Source of the DNA: Pedobacter sp. PLR | Lineage (GTDB): Bacteria; Bacteroidota; Bacteroidia; Sphingobacteriales; Sphingobacteriaceae | NCBI RefSeq assembly: GCF_026239675.1 | Contig: NZ_JAPIVQ010000001.1 | Span: 682,001 to 746,000, forward strand | Reading direction: 5' to 3' | Length of the DNA: 64,000 nt | Part shown: positions 36,501 through 44,727 of the stretch, piece by piece | Position numbering within the stretch: position 1 is the stretch's first letter | How the letters are laid out: every line of letters starts with the position of its first letter | The notes under the pieces: generated by a model | The model's database searches: none | What the model was told of the DNA's origin: nothing | The model's input: the letters and a program-made list of their open reading frames with translations, nothing else | Position numbers and translations under genes: made by a program

Positions 36501-36709
36501 TTGCAGGTATGACCCCATTGATGGTTGCTACCGGTGGTTCTGCCATGGGTAACCGCTCCATCAGTACCGGTGCTGCCGGTGGGATGCTTGCCGGAGTAAT
36601 TTTGGGACTGTTTATCATCCCTGTACTCTTCGTTGTATTCCAATCTTTACAGGAAAAAATAACCGGAAAACCGGGACTGGAAACCGACCCACAGGTCAAA
36701 TCTAAATAA
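33554..36709 (+). CDS. RND multidrug efflux pump, AcrB/MexB (HAE-1) type
   Basis: The 1051-residue inner-membrane pump has 12 membrane helices and two large periplasmic loops, matching the length of AcrB. The proton-relay aspartates are present in GIVVDDAIVVVEAVHA (helix 4) and the matching lysine region in LLAKNAILIIEFA (helix 10). The N-terminal FPDIAPPTIFVSGVYPGG is the HAE-1 signature start. It exports hydrophobic and amphiphilic compounds, using the proton gradient, through adaptor and outer-membrane channel encoded on each side. The downstream channel gene starts two bases after its stop codon. Confidence 0.97.
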   Translation: MLQSIIRRPVLATVISVLLVLLGIVGLTRLPITQFPDIAPPTIFVSGVYPGGNSEAVIRSVITPLEESINGVENMDYMKSSASNDGSFSVSIVFKQGTDPDQAAVNVQNRVAQINSQMPPEVLQAGISTSKQQNSNVMYFNVYSEDRTKYDEKFLQNYIKINLVPELKRIQGVGQVQMFGSKDYSMRVWLNPQKMSANNLTPGEITAAIADQSLETAPGKFGEESKEAIEYVVKYKGKLNLPEQYENLIIKSSADGGVLRLKDVARIEFGAASYSSDTKMDGMDAVTLGILQASGSNANEIEIAVRKSLIKAAKDFPKGINYEIIQSTKERLDESISQVKTTLIEAFILVFIVVFIFLQDFRSTLIPAIAVPVAIIGTFFFLQLIGFTVNVLTLFALVLAIGIVVDDAIVVVEAVHAKMEGSDLTAREATYSAMSEITGAIVSITLVMSAVFLPIGFMEGSSGIFYKQFAFTLAIAILISAVNALTLSPALCALFLKNPHAEKAGKKQGFSQRFFSAFNTSFDRMTNKYIGSLKWLIKFKWVSLGGLAVVTGLTLWMMNNTPKGFVPMEDDSFMIYSLTMPSGTGLDRTTKFIKKVDSTFKSFEAVKTTTSVSGFNIMSNSSSPAYGLGFIKLKAPKERGEVQNMDEVLGMVNAKMATLKEGTVSVFRMPPVAGYGAIGGVEFVLQDRTGGDLQKFSQVANQIVGELFGVDGVAVAFTTFKADYPQFELEVNDEKAKQLGVSVKDLLSTIQVYYGGSQASDFNRFGKYYRVNVKADGIFRTDKESLNMVFVKNAKGDMVPASELVSVRKVYGPESVDRYNLFNSITINAIAKPGVSNGKIMEEVEKLLAEKLPNGYSYEWNGLSREEKSSGSQTVFILALSLLFVYFLLAAQYESYILPFAVMLSIPTGLLGVFIAIKLAGIDNNIYVQIGLIMLIGLLAKNAILIIEFALQRRKEGMDLIAAALEGSRLRLRPILMTSLAFVAGMTPLMVATGGSAMGNRSISTGAAGGMLAGVILGLFIIPVLFVVFQSLQEKITGKPGLETDPQVKSK

Positions 36710-36711
36710 TC

Positions 36712-38133
36712 ATGAATCACAGTTATAAATTATATGCCATCACAACCCTTGCTATCCTGTCCGCAGGATGCAAGGTTGGCAAAGAGTATGTGCGACCGGC
36801 AACAGACCTGCCGGCCCAATACCGTGCTGCGCAGGCCTCCACGGATTCGGTCAGCGTGGCTGCTTTAAGCACCAAAGCTTTCTTTAATGATCCGGAATTA
36901 CAACAACTGATCGACAGTGCCAATACCAAAAACTTTGACTTGCTGATTGCCTTGAAAAACATCGAATCAGCAGACCAGAGATTAAAAGAAGCGAAGGTCA
37001 ACTTCTTACCGGAACTGGGTGTAAATATCCAGGCCAATACCAGCAGGCCTTCAAAAAACAGTCTGAATGGCTTAAGTATGGGACAGTTTCTAGGCACCAC
37101 GACAGTTCAGGACTATAATGCCGCCCTGAATTTATCCTGGGAAGTTGGCTTATGGGGTAAATTAAGAGGAATGAAAGCACAGGCCCTTTCTCAATACCTG
37201 CAAACACAGGAAGCCTCCAGACTGATCCGCAGCAAACTGGTTTCCAGTGTAGCAACGGGTTATTACAACCTGCTGATGCTGGATGAGCAATTACGCATCG
37301 CTAACAGAACAGTCGCTTTAAATGACAGTACCTTAAGGATGACAAAGCTGCAATGGGATGCTGGTTTAACAACGATTCTTGCCATTCAACAGGCAGAAGC
37401 ACAGAAACAAAGTTCAGAACAACTGGTTCCTGCCCTGTTGCAAAGCATCAGCATTCAGGAAAATGCCTTAAGCATGCTTACAGGTACACTTCCGGCATCG
37501 GTATACCGTTTAAAGAAACTGAATGAAATCAAGCCCGCAGTTCAGGTTCCTGCTGGCTATCCGGTTGCTTTATTGAACAACCGTGCGGATGTGAAGGCTA
37601 GTGAATACAGCTTACGCGCCGCCAACGACGCTGTAGGTGTGGCGCAAGCGAGTATGTATCCTTCTTTGAATATCACTGCTCAGGGTGGGTTAAACTCCTT
37701 TAAAGCCAGCAACTGGTTTAACATTCCGGGTTCTCTTTTTGGAATGGTCGCAGGATCTGTGGCTCAACCAATTTTTCAACGCAGACAGTTGAAAACCAGG
37801 TTTGAGATCGCGAAAATAGAAAGAGAGAAATCGGTGTTGGCATTCAGACAAACCGTTCTTGTAGCCGTAACCGAAGTGGCTGATGCCTTAACTACCTCTG
37901 CCCGCTTAAAAGAGCAGCTTGTTCTGGCAGAGGCCCGTGTAAACACCTTACGTTCGGCCATTAAAAATGCGGACATGTTGTATAAAAGCGGCATGGCGAC
38001 CTACCTGGAAGTGATCCTTGCGCAAGGCAGTTTGCTGCAAAGCGAACTTGAACTGAGTGATTTAAAACGTCAGCGATTAGCAGCTGATGTTACCCTTTAT
38101 ACCGCCTTAGGAGGTGGTAATAACGAAGAATAA
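36712..38133 (+). CDS. TolC/OprM-like outer-membrane efflux lipoprotein (NodT family)
   Basis: The 473-residue channel has a lipoprotein signal (LAILSAGCKVGKEYVRP, cysteine at about residue 20) and two OEP repeats of long helices and barrel strands (about 60-250 and 270-470). The N-terminal KVGKEYVRPATDLP and the ANTSRPSKN loop are typical of NodT-type channels of RND operons. It forms a trimeric tunnel across outer membrane and periplasm. It is the last gene of the operon and is followed by a strong terminator. Confidence 0.94.
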   Translation: MNHSYKLYAITTLAILSAGCKVGKEYVRPATDLPAQYRAAQASTDSVSVAALSTKAFFNDPELQQLIDSANTKNFDLLIALKNIESADQRLKEAKVNFLPELGVNIQANTSRPSKNSLNGLSMGQFLGTTTVQDYNAALNLSWEVGLWGKLRGMKAQALSQYLQTQEASRLIRSKLVSSVATGYYNLLMLDEQLRIANRTVALNDSTLRMTKLQWDAGLTTILAIQQAEAQKQSSEQLVPALLQSISIQENALSMLTGTLPASVYRLKKLNEIKPAVQVPAGYPVALLNNRADVKASEYSLRAANDAVGVAQASMYPSLNITAQGGLNSFKASNWFNIPGSLFGMVAGSVAQPIFQRRQLKTRFEIAKIEREKSVLAFRQTVLVAVTEVADALTTSARLKEQLVLAEARVNTLRSAIKNADMLYKSGMATYLEVILAQGSLLQSELELSDLKRQRLAADVTLYTALGGGNNEE

Positions 38134-38157
38134 CCCCCCAAACTAAATAACAATCCC

Positions 38158-38195
38158 ACTGCGATGCTTTTAAAAAGGCATCGCAGTTTTTATTT
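38158..38195 (+). terminator. Intrinsic terminator of the RND operon
   Basis: ACTGCGATGC (38158-38167) and GCATCGCAGT (38178-38187) are perfect 10-bp arms around a ten-base loop, followed by TTTTATTT. Confidence 0.88.
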
Positions 38196-38223
38196 GAAGA
38201 GGTCGCTTCTTGAACATCTGCTT

Positions 38224-40581
38224 TTATTTGAAGTATATCGTAAAAGTCGTTCCCGTACCAAATTCACTTTCTACCGTCACCTTTCCACCCATCGCATCGA
38301 TCTGATTCTTGGAAATAAACAACCCTACCCCTCTGGAATCGGCATTGCCATTAAAAGTCTTGTACATTCCAAACAATTCCGCGCCATGCTTCTCCAGGTC
38401 CATTCCTATGCCGTTATCCTTGATTCGTAAAACCACCTGACCATCTTCCGGGCAGCTCAGTTCAATAACGGGAGGCCGTTCCGGGTGACTATACCTGATC
38501 GCGTTAAAGATAAAATTAAGCAGAATACTTTCCAGATAGGCTGGATTATAGTTGACCAGCACTTCTTCTGACACCCTATTGATGATGCGGGCCTTTTTCA
38601 GCACAATCTGATCCTGTAATACATCCAGTGTCCTGCTGATGTATTCGCGAAGCTCCAATGGCTCCACAATCACATTGATATTGGTTTGAATATTTACCAC
38701 TTTATTGAGGTTCAACAGCGTTTCATTTAAAGAATTTGACACCGTCTTCAATAAAGACACCATTTCATTCCGCTCTTCATGAGTGCTTGCAGATTCAATC
38801 AAAGCAGCAATAGACTGAATGTTACTCGTATGCGAACGCAGGTTATGAGATACGATATAAGAGAAATTCAGCAACCTTTTGTTCTGTTCATTGACCAGAT
38901 CAAAAGAGTGATTTAAATCTTTCTCCGCCTGTTTATTCCTGCTGATATCGATCATGATTCCCCTCAGCATGACTACTTTTCCCTCGGAGATCACCACATT
39001 CACAATGTCCCTTAACCAAACGATATTGCCATCTTTAGCTATCATCCGGTACTCAAAATCATGTTGTTCCAGTTTATCAGCAAAGGAATAACAATAATGA
39101 AGGCGATATTCCCTGTCTTCCGGATGAATGTGATCTACCCAGAATGTTGGAGAACCCAGCCATTCTTCGCTTGTATATCCAAGAATATCTTTTGATTTTT
39201 CACTCACAAAAGCAAATTCAAAAGTAAAAGGATTAGCTTCCCAAACGATCCCGTCAATCGTGTTAATCAGTGATTCAATACGTTGTCTATATTCTACAGC
39301 AATTCGTTCTGCTTCAATTTTTTCCGTTACATCTTCTACAATAGCAATATGACTGGTTGGTTTAGTTCCCGGAAGCCATAATGGCGTGATCATCAGGTTT
39401 GCCCAAACCACTGTCCCATCCTTATGTAAATATCTTTTCAGCAGTTCAAATTCAGAAATCTCCCCACTCTCCATCCGTTCAAAATAATTGAGACCATTGT
39501 CCATATCTTCGGGATGACTCAGCATTTGAAAGCGCCTCGTTTCCAGCTCTTCCGCGGAATACCCGAGGATCTTGCAAAGGCGGGAGTTCACATGCAGTAA
39601 ACCACCGGTATTGGAATCCACCTCCATAATCCCGATGGCTGCCTGATCGAATATTGTTTTAAACTTCAGCTCATTTTCCAGCAACCTACTGGCCTGATCA
39701 TACACCAATTGTTGCAATTCTGCTGGCCTCTTAAACACCAGAGAGACTAAAAACCCGCTAAGCCCGGCAAGAAAAATAGCAAATATGGTGGGCAATATGA
39801 TTTTTATATAGGGTTTATAGCTGGGAATGCTCATCATGTACAATTTCCAGTTGCCATCAGAAAAGGTCGCACTTTCCTGAACGGCGCCGGGAGTAGATTT
39901 TATTTCCGGCATAAAAAACTCTTCCCTACCGGTTGCAGGGTTCATCTTTGACAATTGAAAGGCATAGCGGTTTCTGGCGACTTCCCTCACCCCTGCTTCT
40001 TTTAAAAAGGTGTCCAGCTTGATCACCACAGCAGAAAATCCCCAGAACTTATTGTTAAAAAACAAGGGCATCCGGCCAACAATACCTATCCCTCCCTGCT
40101 TGAGTTTCAATGGCCCGGCAAAATACATCTTTCGGTCTTCTACTGCTTTTTTTGCTTCCAGAACAATCTCTTTTGAGAGCTTAAAAATATTGACATTTAG
40201 AGCTGGCTCATTACCGGCTAAAGGATAGATGTATTTTATCACCCCATCTGGCACCAGCTCTACCGCCTGCAAATTTGGGTTAGAATTGATCAGCTGTGCG
40301 GCAACAACCTCGAAATTTCTGGGTGTCCCATCGCCGCTAATTGTTAAGCCCAGCGTTAAAGCGGCAGTATAACTGTTTTTAAGCGACTGATCTACATTAT
40401 AACGCACTACATTTAAAACGCGGTTCATTTCCAGTCGCTGGTCATCTTTAACCATCTGGTAGCGTTGATTGGCGATGTAAAGAATCAGTGTAATGAGCAA
40501 CAGAGAAATAACCGCCCCGGTTACTTTGGGTCTTTTAAATAAAATATTGGTACTGGAAGATAATTTTTTCTCTAAGTTCAT
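38224..40581 (-). CDS. CHASE-domain sensor histidine kinase with PAS domains
   Basis: The 785-residue protein has a membrane helix at about 20-40, a periplasmic CHASE-type sensor domain (about 70-270), a second helix (about 275-300), two PAS/PAC modules (about 315-430 and 435-560), a HisKA-like domain with the phosphoacceptor in IVSHNLRSHTSN (about H572), and a HATPase domain ending GTTFTIYF. The HNLRSH form of the H-box is common in Bacteroidota kinases. CHASE domains sense small extracellular ligands. No response regulator is adjacent. It is divergent from the epimerase-like gene (50-bp gap). Confidence 0.9.
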   Translation of the reverse strand: MNLEKKLSSSTNILFKRPKVTGAVISLLLITLILYIANQRYQMVKDDQRLEMNRVLNVVRYNVDQSLKNSYTAALTLGLTISGDGTPRNFEVVAAQLINSNPNLQAVELVPDGVIKYIYPLAGNEPALNVNIFKLSKEIVLEAKKAVEDRKMYFAGPLKLKQGGIGIVGRMPLFFNNKFWGFSAVVIKLDTFLKEAGVREVARNRYAFQLSKMNPATGREEFFMPEIKSTPGAVQESATFSDGNWKLYMMSIPSYKPYIKIILPTIFAIFLAGLSGFLVSLVFKRPAELQQLVYDQASRLLENELKFKTIFDQAAIGIMEVDSNTGGLLHVNSRLCKILGYSAEELETRRFQMLSHPEDMDNGLNYFERMESGEISEFELLKRYLHKDGTVVWANLMITPLWLPGTKPTSHIAIVEDVTEKIEAERIAVEYRQRIESLINTIDGIVWEANPFTFEFAFVSEKSKDILGYTSEEWLGSPTFWVDHIHPEDREYRLHYCYSFADKLEQHDFEYRMIAKDGNIVWLRDIVNVVISEGKVVMLRGIMIDISRNKQAEKDLNHSFDLVNEQNKRLLNFSYIVSHNLRSHTSNIQSIAALIESASTHEERNEMVSLLKTVSNSLNETLLNLNKVVNIQTNINVIVEPLELREYISRTLDVLQDQIVLKKARIINRVSEEVLVNYNPAYLESILLNFIFNAIRYSHPERPPVIELSCPEDGQVVLRIKDNGIGMDLEKHGAELFGMYKTFNGNADSRGVGLFISKNQIDAMGGKVTVESEFGTGTTFTIYFK

Positions 40582-40631
40582 TTTGTTGCCAGACAGAGCC
40601 TAAATGTAATATTTAATTTTTACTTTTATCT

Positions 40632-41504
40632 ATGATCATTACTCTCGAAAACGCAGAAATCTCAGTCTCCTTTTCTACTAAAGGTGCAGAACTACAAAGC
40701 CTGGAAAACAAACAAACCGGCTTATCCTACCTTTGGAACGGAGATCCAGAATTCTGGGGAAAGCGTAGTCCTGTATTATTCCCTATTGTTGGTGGCTTAA
40801 AGGACGATACTTACTTCTATGAGGGCAATGCTTACCATTTGCCAAGACATGGTTTTGCGAGAGACAAAGAGTTTGAGGCCATTAAAATCGGGCCGGAAGA
40901 AATATTGTTCCTGCTGAAAGAAGATGAAGAAAGCTTAAAAGTTTATCCTTTTAAGTTTCAACTGGGCCTGCATTACCGACTTACGGGGAATACCCTTAGT
41001 TGTGGTTATGAAGTTTTAAATACCGGCGACAAAGACCTGTTGTTTTCTATAGGCGGGCATCCGGCATTCAGCGTACCACTTAACCCCACTTTAAATTATA
41101 ATGATTATTACCTGCAATTCAACAAGGATTCGCAATTGAAATTCCAGAAGGTGACTGATAACCTCATCGACGATGCAATCGGAACTCATGGCTTAACCTC
41201 CGCAGGAAAGCTACCATTAAGCCATGAATTATTTTACCATGATGCCCTGGTGCTCAAAAATCTGAAAAGCAATAAGATTCGTTTAAAAAGTGAGAAAAGC
41301 CCGCATGGTCTGGATTTTCATTTCGAAGCTTTTCCTTTCTTCGGAATCTGGGCTGCTAAAGACGCCGATTTTGTCTGTCTGGAACCCTGGTGTGGCATCG
41401 CAGATAGCGTTCATCATGATCAAAAACTGATCAATAAGGAAGGCATAGTTAATTTAGCGCCAGGAAAAGACTGGCTCAGACACTGGGAAGTTACCTGCTT
41501 TTAA
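40632..41504 (+). CDS. Aldose 1-epimerase family protein
   Basis: The 290-residue protein has the galactose-mutarotase-like beta-sandwich: FSTKGAELQSLENKQTGLSY and LWNGDPEFWGKRSPVLFPIV at the start, the conserved HGFARDKEF (about 75-83) and GGHPAF (about 147-152) with likely catalytic histidines, and ESWCGIAD-type CLEPWCGIADSVHH near the C-terminus. The catalytic glutamate lies in the LEPW segment. This subgroup (like YihR or LacX) acts on the anomeric centre of sugars or sugar phosphates. No sugar operon adjoins it, so the substrate is open. Confidence 0.88.
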   Translation: MIITLENAEISVSFSTKGAELQSLENKQTGLSYLWNGDPEFWGKRSPVLFPIVGGLKDDTYFYEGNAYHLPRHGFARDKEFEAIKIGPEEILFLLKEDEESLKVYPFKFQLGLHYRLTGNTLSCGYEVLNTGDKDLLFSIGGHPAFSVPLNPTLNYNDYYLQFNKDSQLKFQKVTDNLIDDAIGTHGLTSAGKLPLSHELFYHDALVLKNLKSNKIRLKSEKSPHGLDFHFEAFPFFGIWAAKDADFVCLEPWCGIADSVHHDQKLINKEGIVNLAPGKDWLRHWEVTCF

Positions 41505-41515
41505 CAGCAGGTGAT

Positions 41516-42712
41516 TTAACCATTCCTGCCCGGTAATTCAACGATAAATTTACAACCTTTATCCTTTCCTTCGCTTTCTGCGCGAATGGTGCCGTCATGT
41601 GCTTCCACCAATACTTTCACGATGGATAGTCCAAGACCGGTAGAATTTTCCCCTCCGGTTGGTTGTGCACTTAAGCGGGTAAAACGCTGGTATAATTTAC
41701 CTTTATCTTCCTGAGTCAGGCCTAAACCCTCATCCTGAACCTCAATCAGAACTTTACCTGCAAGCTCTTTTACACGAATATAGATCTGTTTACCCGGTGC
41801 AGAATATTTAATAGCATTGTTGATCAGATTGTCAATAATTTCCGTCAGCTTCCCTTCATCTGCATTTACATACAGGTCTTTTTCATAACTGAAATGCAGG
41901 GTCTGGTTCTTTCTTTCCGCTAATGGCTGATTCATCGAGACCACGTTACTCACCAAAAAAGAAACATTAACTTTGATGAGCATCAGGTGTATTTTCCCGG
42001 CTTCAATACTTCCTACCTGCAATAATTCATCAATAATCCGCACCATATTCAGGCTGGCAATTTTAATCTGATCACAAAGCGTATCCACCATTTCGTGGTT
42101 ATCTTTCTTCATTTTGATCAGATCTGCACGTACAGGAATGGTTGTTAATGGGTTTTTAAGGTCGTGGGCAGTAGTATTAAGGATTTGGTTGTGTTGTGCT
42201 AAACTCGTTCTGGAAGCTAACCTCAGCTCGATCTGGTCCATCACGATATCTCTCAGATCTCTGAGAATCTGCTCTTCCTCTTCAGTCAATGTTCTTGGTG
42301 ATTTGTCGATTACACAAAAGGTACCCAGGTTGAAACCATCTCTGGTACGTAATGGTACTGCGGCATAAAACCGCAATCCGAAACTACCGGCTACCAAAGG
42401 ATTAGCCAAAGTTCTTGGATCTATGGCCGCATCTTCCACCAGGTACAGGTCATCAGAAAAAATCACGGAAGCACAAAGGCCTTCATCCCGGTCAATTTGC
42501 TGTGCTTCCACTCCGTATTTCGATTTAAACCAGATGCGGTCAGTGTCTACCAGACTCACTATTGCAATAGGCACCTTCAGGAGCGTTGCCGCCAGCTTGG
42601 TAAGCTTGTCAAAAGACCCATCGGGTGGCGTATCCAGAATACTATACCTTTTTAAAGCTTTAATTCTTTCTTCTTCTAATGTTGCAGTATCCAGATCTAG
42701 GTGAGTCGTCAT
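41516..42712 (-). CDS. GAF-domain sensor histidine kinase
   Basis: The 398-residue soluble kinase has a GAF domain (about 25-165, with SLVDTDRIWFKSKYGVEAQQ and FCVIDKSPRTL), a HisKA domain with the phosphoacceptor in TTAHDLKNPLTT (about H184) and a HATPase domain (about 275-395) with IDNLINNAIKYSAPG and TGLGLSIVK. GAF domains of this sort bind small molecules or sense redox. It has no membrane helix, no receiver domain and no adjacent regulator. It is convergent with the epimerase gene across 11 bp. Confidence 0.91.
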   Translation of the reverse strand: MTTHLDLDTATLEEERIKALKRYSILDTPPDGSFDKLTKLAATLLKVPIAIVSLVDTDRIWFKSKYGVEAQQIDRDEGLCASVIFSDDLYLVEDAAIDPRTLANPLVAGSFGLRFYAAVPLRTRDGFNLGTFCVIDKSPRTLTEEEEQILRDLRDIVMDQIELRLASRTSLAQHNQILNTTAHDLKNPLTTIPVRADLIKMKKDNHEMVDTLCDQIKIASLNMVRIIDELLQVGSIEAGKIHLMLIKVNVSFLVSNVVSMNQPLAERKNQTLHFSYEKDLYVNADEGKLTEIIDNLINNAIKYSAPGKQIYIRVKELAGKVLIEVQDEGLGLTQEDKGKLYQRFTRLSAQPTGGENSTGLGLSIVKVLVEAHDGTIRAESEGKDKGCKFIVELPGRNG

Positions 42713-42870
42713 TGAGATTTACATTAAGAAACATAAAGTTAGCAATGTTCCTGGCGGAAAACAAATTACGATGATTATATATTATCAATATGACTTAAGA
42801 TAAAGATTTACGCTTAGAAAAAGGTATTTTAAAATAATAGCTGTTTTTCCTATATATATTTCATCATGAA

Positions 42871-42896
42871 GAAAAAAAGCTGGATTTACCAGCTTT
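42871..42896 (-). terminator. Intrinsic terminator overlapping the flavoprotein stop codon
   Basis: Perfect 8-bp arms AAAGCTGG (42876-42883) and CCAGCTTT (42889-42896) enclose ATTTA, whose TTA is the stop codon of the minus-strand gene at 42886. A seven-base T-run follows on the minus strand. The last codons of the gene thus form half of the terminator stem. Confidence 0.8.
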
Positions 42897-43794
42897 CGAG
42901 AATTAATGACGAATTGATCGCAACCCCTGATAACGTGCCTGATGCCACTGCCATGGAAACTGACCTCACCATAGTCGTATTGTCACCAGCGGCATAAATG
43001 CCAGGGATGCTGGTTTGTTTTTTATCATCCACAATCAAATAACCCTGCTCATTAACCTCACAACCAAGGCTTTCAGGAATATCCGAATGTTGTGAAAAAC
43101 TTACCCTGCTATACATTGCTTTAAAGAAATGCTCCTGTCCGTCTTCCAGTAACAGACTTTTAAGTTGTCCGTTTTCATGTTGGATTTCTTTTACAGGCGT
43201 ATCAATAACCGGAATACCATGACGTTTCAGCTGTTGCTGCTGTACTTCGTTGAGTTGAACCGGCCCGTTCGTATATAATACCAAATCATTTGTCCATTGG
43301 CTTACTACCTGCGACAAATGAAAAGCCGTTTCTCCATTGGCAAGCAAGGCGGTTTTTTGCCGGGCAACTTCATAGCCATGGCAATATGGACAATGGATTA
43401 CAGAGATACCCCAGCACTCCGAAAAGCCTTTTATTGCTGGCATCAGGTCTTTAACACCCGTCGCAAACAAGAGCTTTTTTGTATGGAAAGATTGACCGGA
43501 GGCGGTTTTTAATTCAAAAAAATCGGTGCTGCGCATGGCGGAAGTCACCACATCATTTAAATGAGTCACAGTAGGATATTTTAATACTTCCGATAAAGCG
43601 ATAGCCGCAATGGTTGCAGGTACCTGCCCATCCTGCGTGATAAAATTATGAGAATATGGCGTTTGCGCATTGCAGGGCTTACCGCTATCAATTACCAGTA
43701 CTTTTCTTCCTGCCCGGCCTAAGGTCATGGCCGCAGAAAGGCCAGCATAACTTCCGCCAATAATGATGACTTCCTGTGTAGATTCCGTTTCCAT
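42886..43794 (-). CDS. Thioredoxin-reductase-like FAD/NAD(P) oxidoreductase
   Basis: The 302-residue flavoprotein has the FAD-binding motif IIGGSYAGLSAAMTLGRAGR near the N-terminus, a redox-active pair in CPYCHGYE (about residues 138-141) as in thioredoxin reductases, and the C-terminal GIYAAGDNTT FAD motif. Unlike classical thioredoxin reductase the active site reads C-P-Y-C instead of C-A-T/V-C, and the NAD(P)-binding glycine motif after it is degenerate. Enzymes of this type include alkyl-hydroperoxide-reductase-like and dithiol oxidases such as GliT/HlmI; the partner is unknown. The upstream spacer holds a set of palindromes suggesting tight control. Confidence 0.85.
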   Translation of the reverse strand: METESTQEVIIIGGSYAGLSAAMTLGRAGRKVLVIDSGKPCNAQTPYSHNFITQDGQVPATIAAIALSEVLKYPTVTHLNDVVTSAMRSTDFFELKTASGQSFHTKKLLFATGVKDLMPAIKGFSECWGISVIHCPYCHGYEVARQKTALLANGETAFHLSQVVSQWTNDLVLYTNGPVQLNEVQQQQLKRHGIPVIDTPVKEIQHENGQLKSLLLEDGQEHFFKAMYSRVSFSQHSDIPESLGCEVNEQGYLIVDDKKQTSIPGIYAAGDNTTMVRSVSMAVASGTLSGVAINSSLILESW

Positions 43795-43868
43795 CTTTGT
43801 TTTGTTTAAGGTTTAAATACCCCCGGTGTTACCGGATGGAAACAAAGGTAAAAAGGTCGGTTAATAAT

Positions 43869-43913
43869 GCAACATTATTGCAATAATACAACGTAAAAAT
43901 GACACAATGTTGC
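43869..43913. promoter_or_regulatory. Nested palindromes upstream of the flavoprotein gene
   Basis: The 14-bp perfect palindrome ATTATTGCAATAAT occupies 43874-43887. In addition GCAACATT (43869-43876) and AATGTTGC (43906-43913) are inverted repeats 29 bp apart. The TTGC/GCAA half-site recurs. This lies 75 to 119 bp upstream of the flavoprotein start codon, a plausible operator for a dimeric redox regulator encoded elsewhere. Confidence 0.5.
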
Positions 43914-43929
43914 TTTAACTGACAGCTCT

Positions 43930-44715
43930 TTACTTAATCAATGCGGTCCTGATACTGGAAGTATAAGCGCTGAATACCCCTAATGCGCCATTGCTAAAGT
44001 TAGAAGGTGGATTTGCAGGAGCAACCGGAGGCCCACCGCCGCCTGAATTCTGACCGAGGCTATAAAAATAACGGTATACATTTCTGTCAATACACTGAAT
44101 TTCTACCTGAATACTATCGCCTTTAATCAAGTCATTCAGTTCATAGAAGATCACATTGGTTACCTTATTACCATCATCAAAGCGATCTTCGGAAACGACA
44201 TCTTTCTCTACCACTCCTTTAAATCTCAGGATATAACGGTATTGATTCGCTACTCCGGCAGGATCTCTATAGTTAACTGCAACATAATTCTTAGTCTCTC
44301 CAAAAAGGTTATAACTTTTAAAAGTAAGCGAATCCATAGGCACACGGACTGGCATAACCGAGCTGGCTTTATAGGTTTGTCCTTCCAGCGTAACTGAAAT
44401 ATCGTATTTGGATCCTGATTTACCTCTGAACTTCACACTCTGATAAATCCCCGGAGATACCTCCGTAAAAACGATGGAGCCTGTGCCATCTATCCCAAGT
44501 ACCACTTTAGCTCCGCTCGCCCCGTTAAATTTATTGGGTTCCGTGAAGCTATAGGTTTTAGAAATTTTAATCCGCTGAACCTCATTCTGGTCGCTGATAC
44601 CACCATCAATCACCACTAGCGGCGTTGCTTCCTCCAATTTCAGCTCGATTACCTGCTCACAAGCGGTAAAAAGAAAGATCATGATCAATCCTATGTATAA
44701 TTTAATTTTCTTCAT
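43930..44715 (-). CDS. DUF4249 lipoprotein
   Basis: The 261-residue protein starts with a lipoprotein signal (FLFTACEQVIELKLEE, cysteine at about 19) and has the DUF4249 features: VVIDGGISDQNEVQRIKISK and YRYILRFKG strands. DUF4249 proteins occur next to TonB-dependent receptors in Bacteroidota and are thought to be surface lipoproteins assisting uptake of an unknown nutrient. The receptor gene lies directly upstream (12-bp gap), so the two form an operon with the receptor first. The C-terminus contains a Gly/Pro-rich loop (GGGGPPVAPANPP). Confidence 0.88.
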   Translation of the reverse strand: MKKIKLYIGLIMIFLFTACEQVIELKLEEATPLVVIDGGISDQNEVQRIKISKTYSFTEPNKFNGASGAKVVLGIDGTGSIVFTEVSPGIYQSVKFRGKSGSKYDISVTLEGQTYKASSVMPVRVPMDSLTFKSYNLFGETKNYVAVNYRDPAGVANQYRYILRFKGVVEKDVVSEDRFDDGNKVTNVIFYELNDLIKGDSIQVEIQCIDRNVYRYFYSLGQNSGGGGPPVAPANPPSNFSNGALGVFSAYTSSIRTALIK

Positions 44716-44727
44716 GAGTAGTATCGG

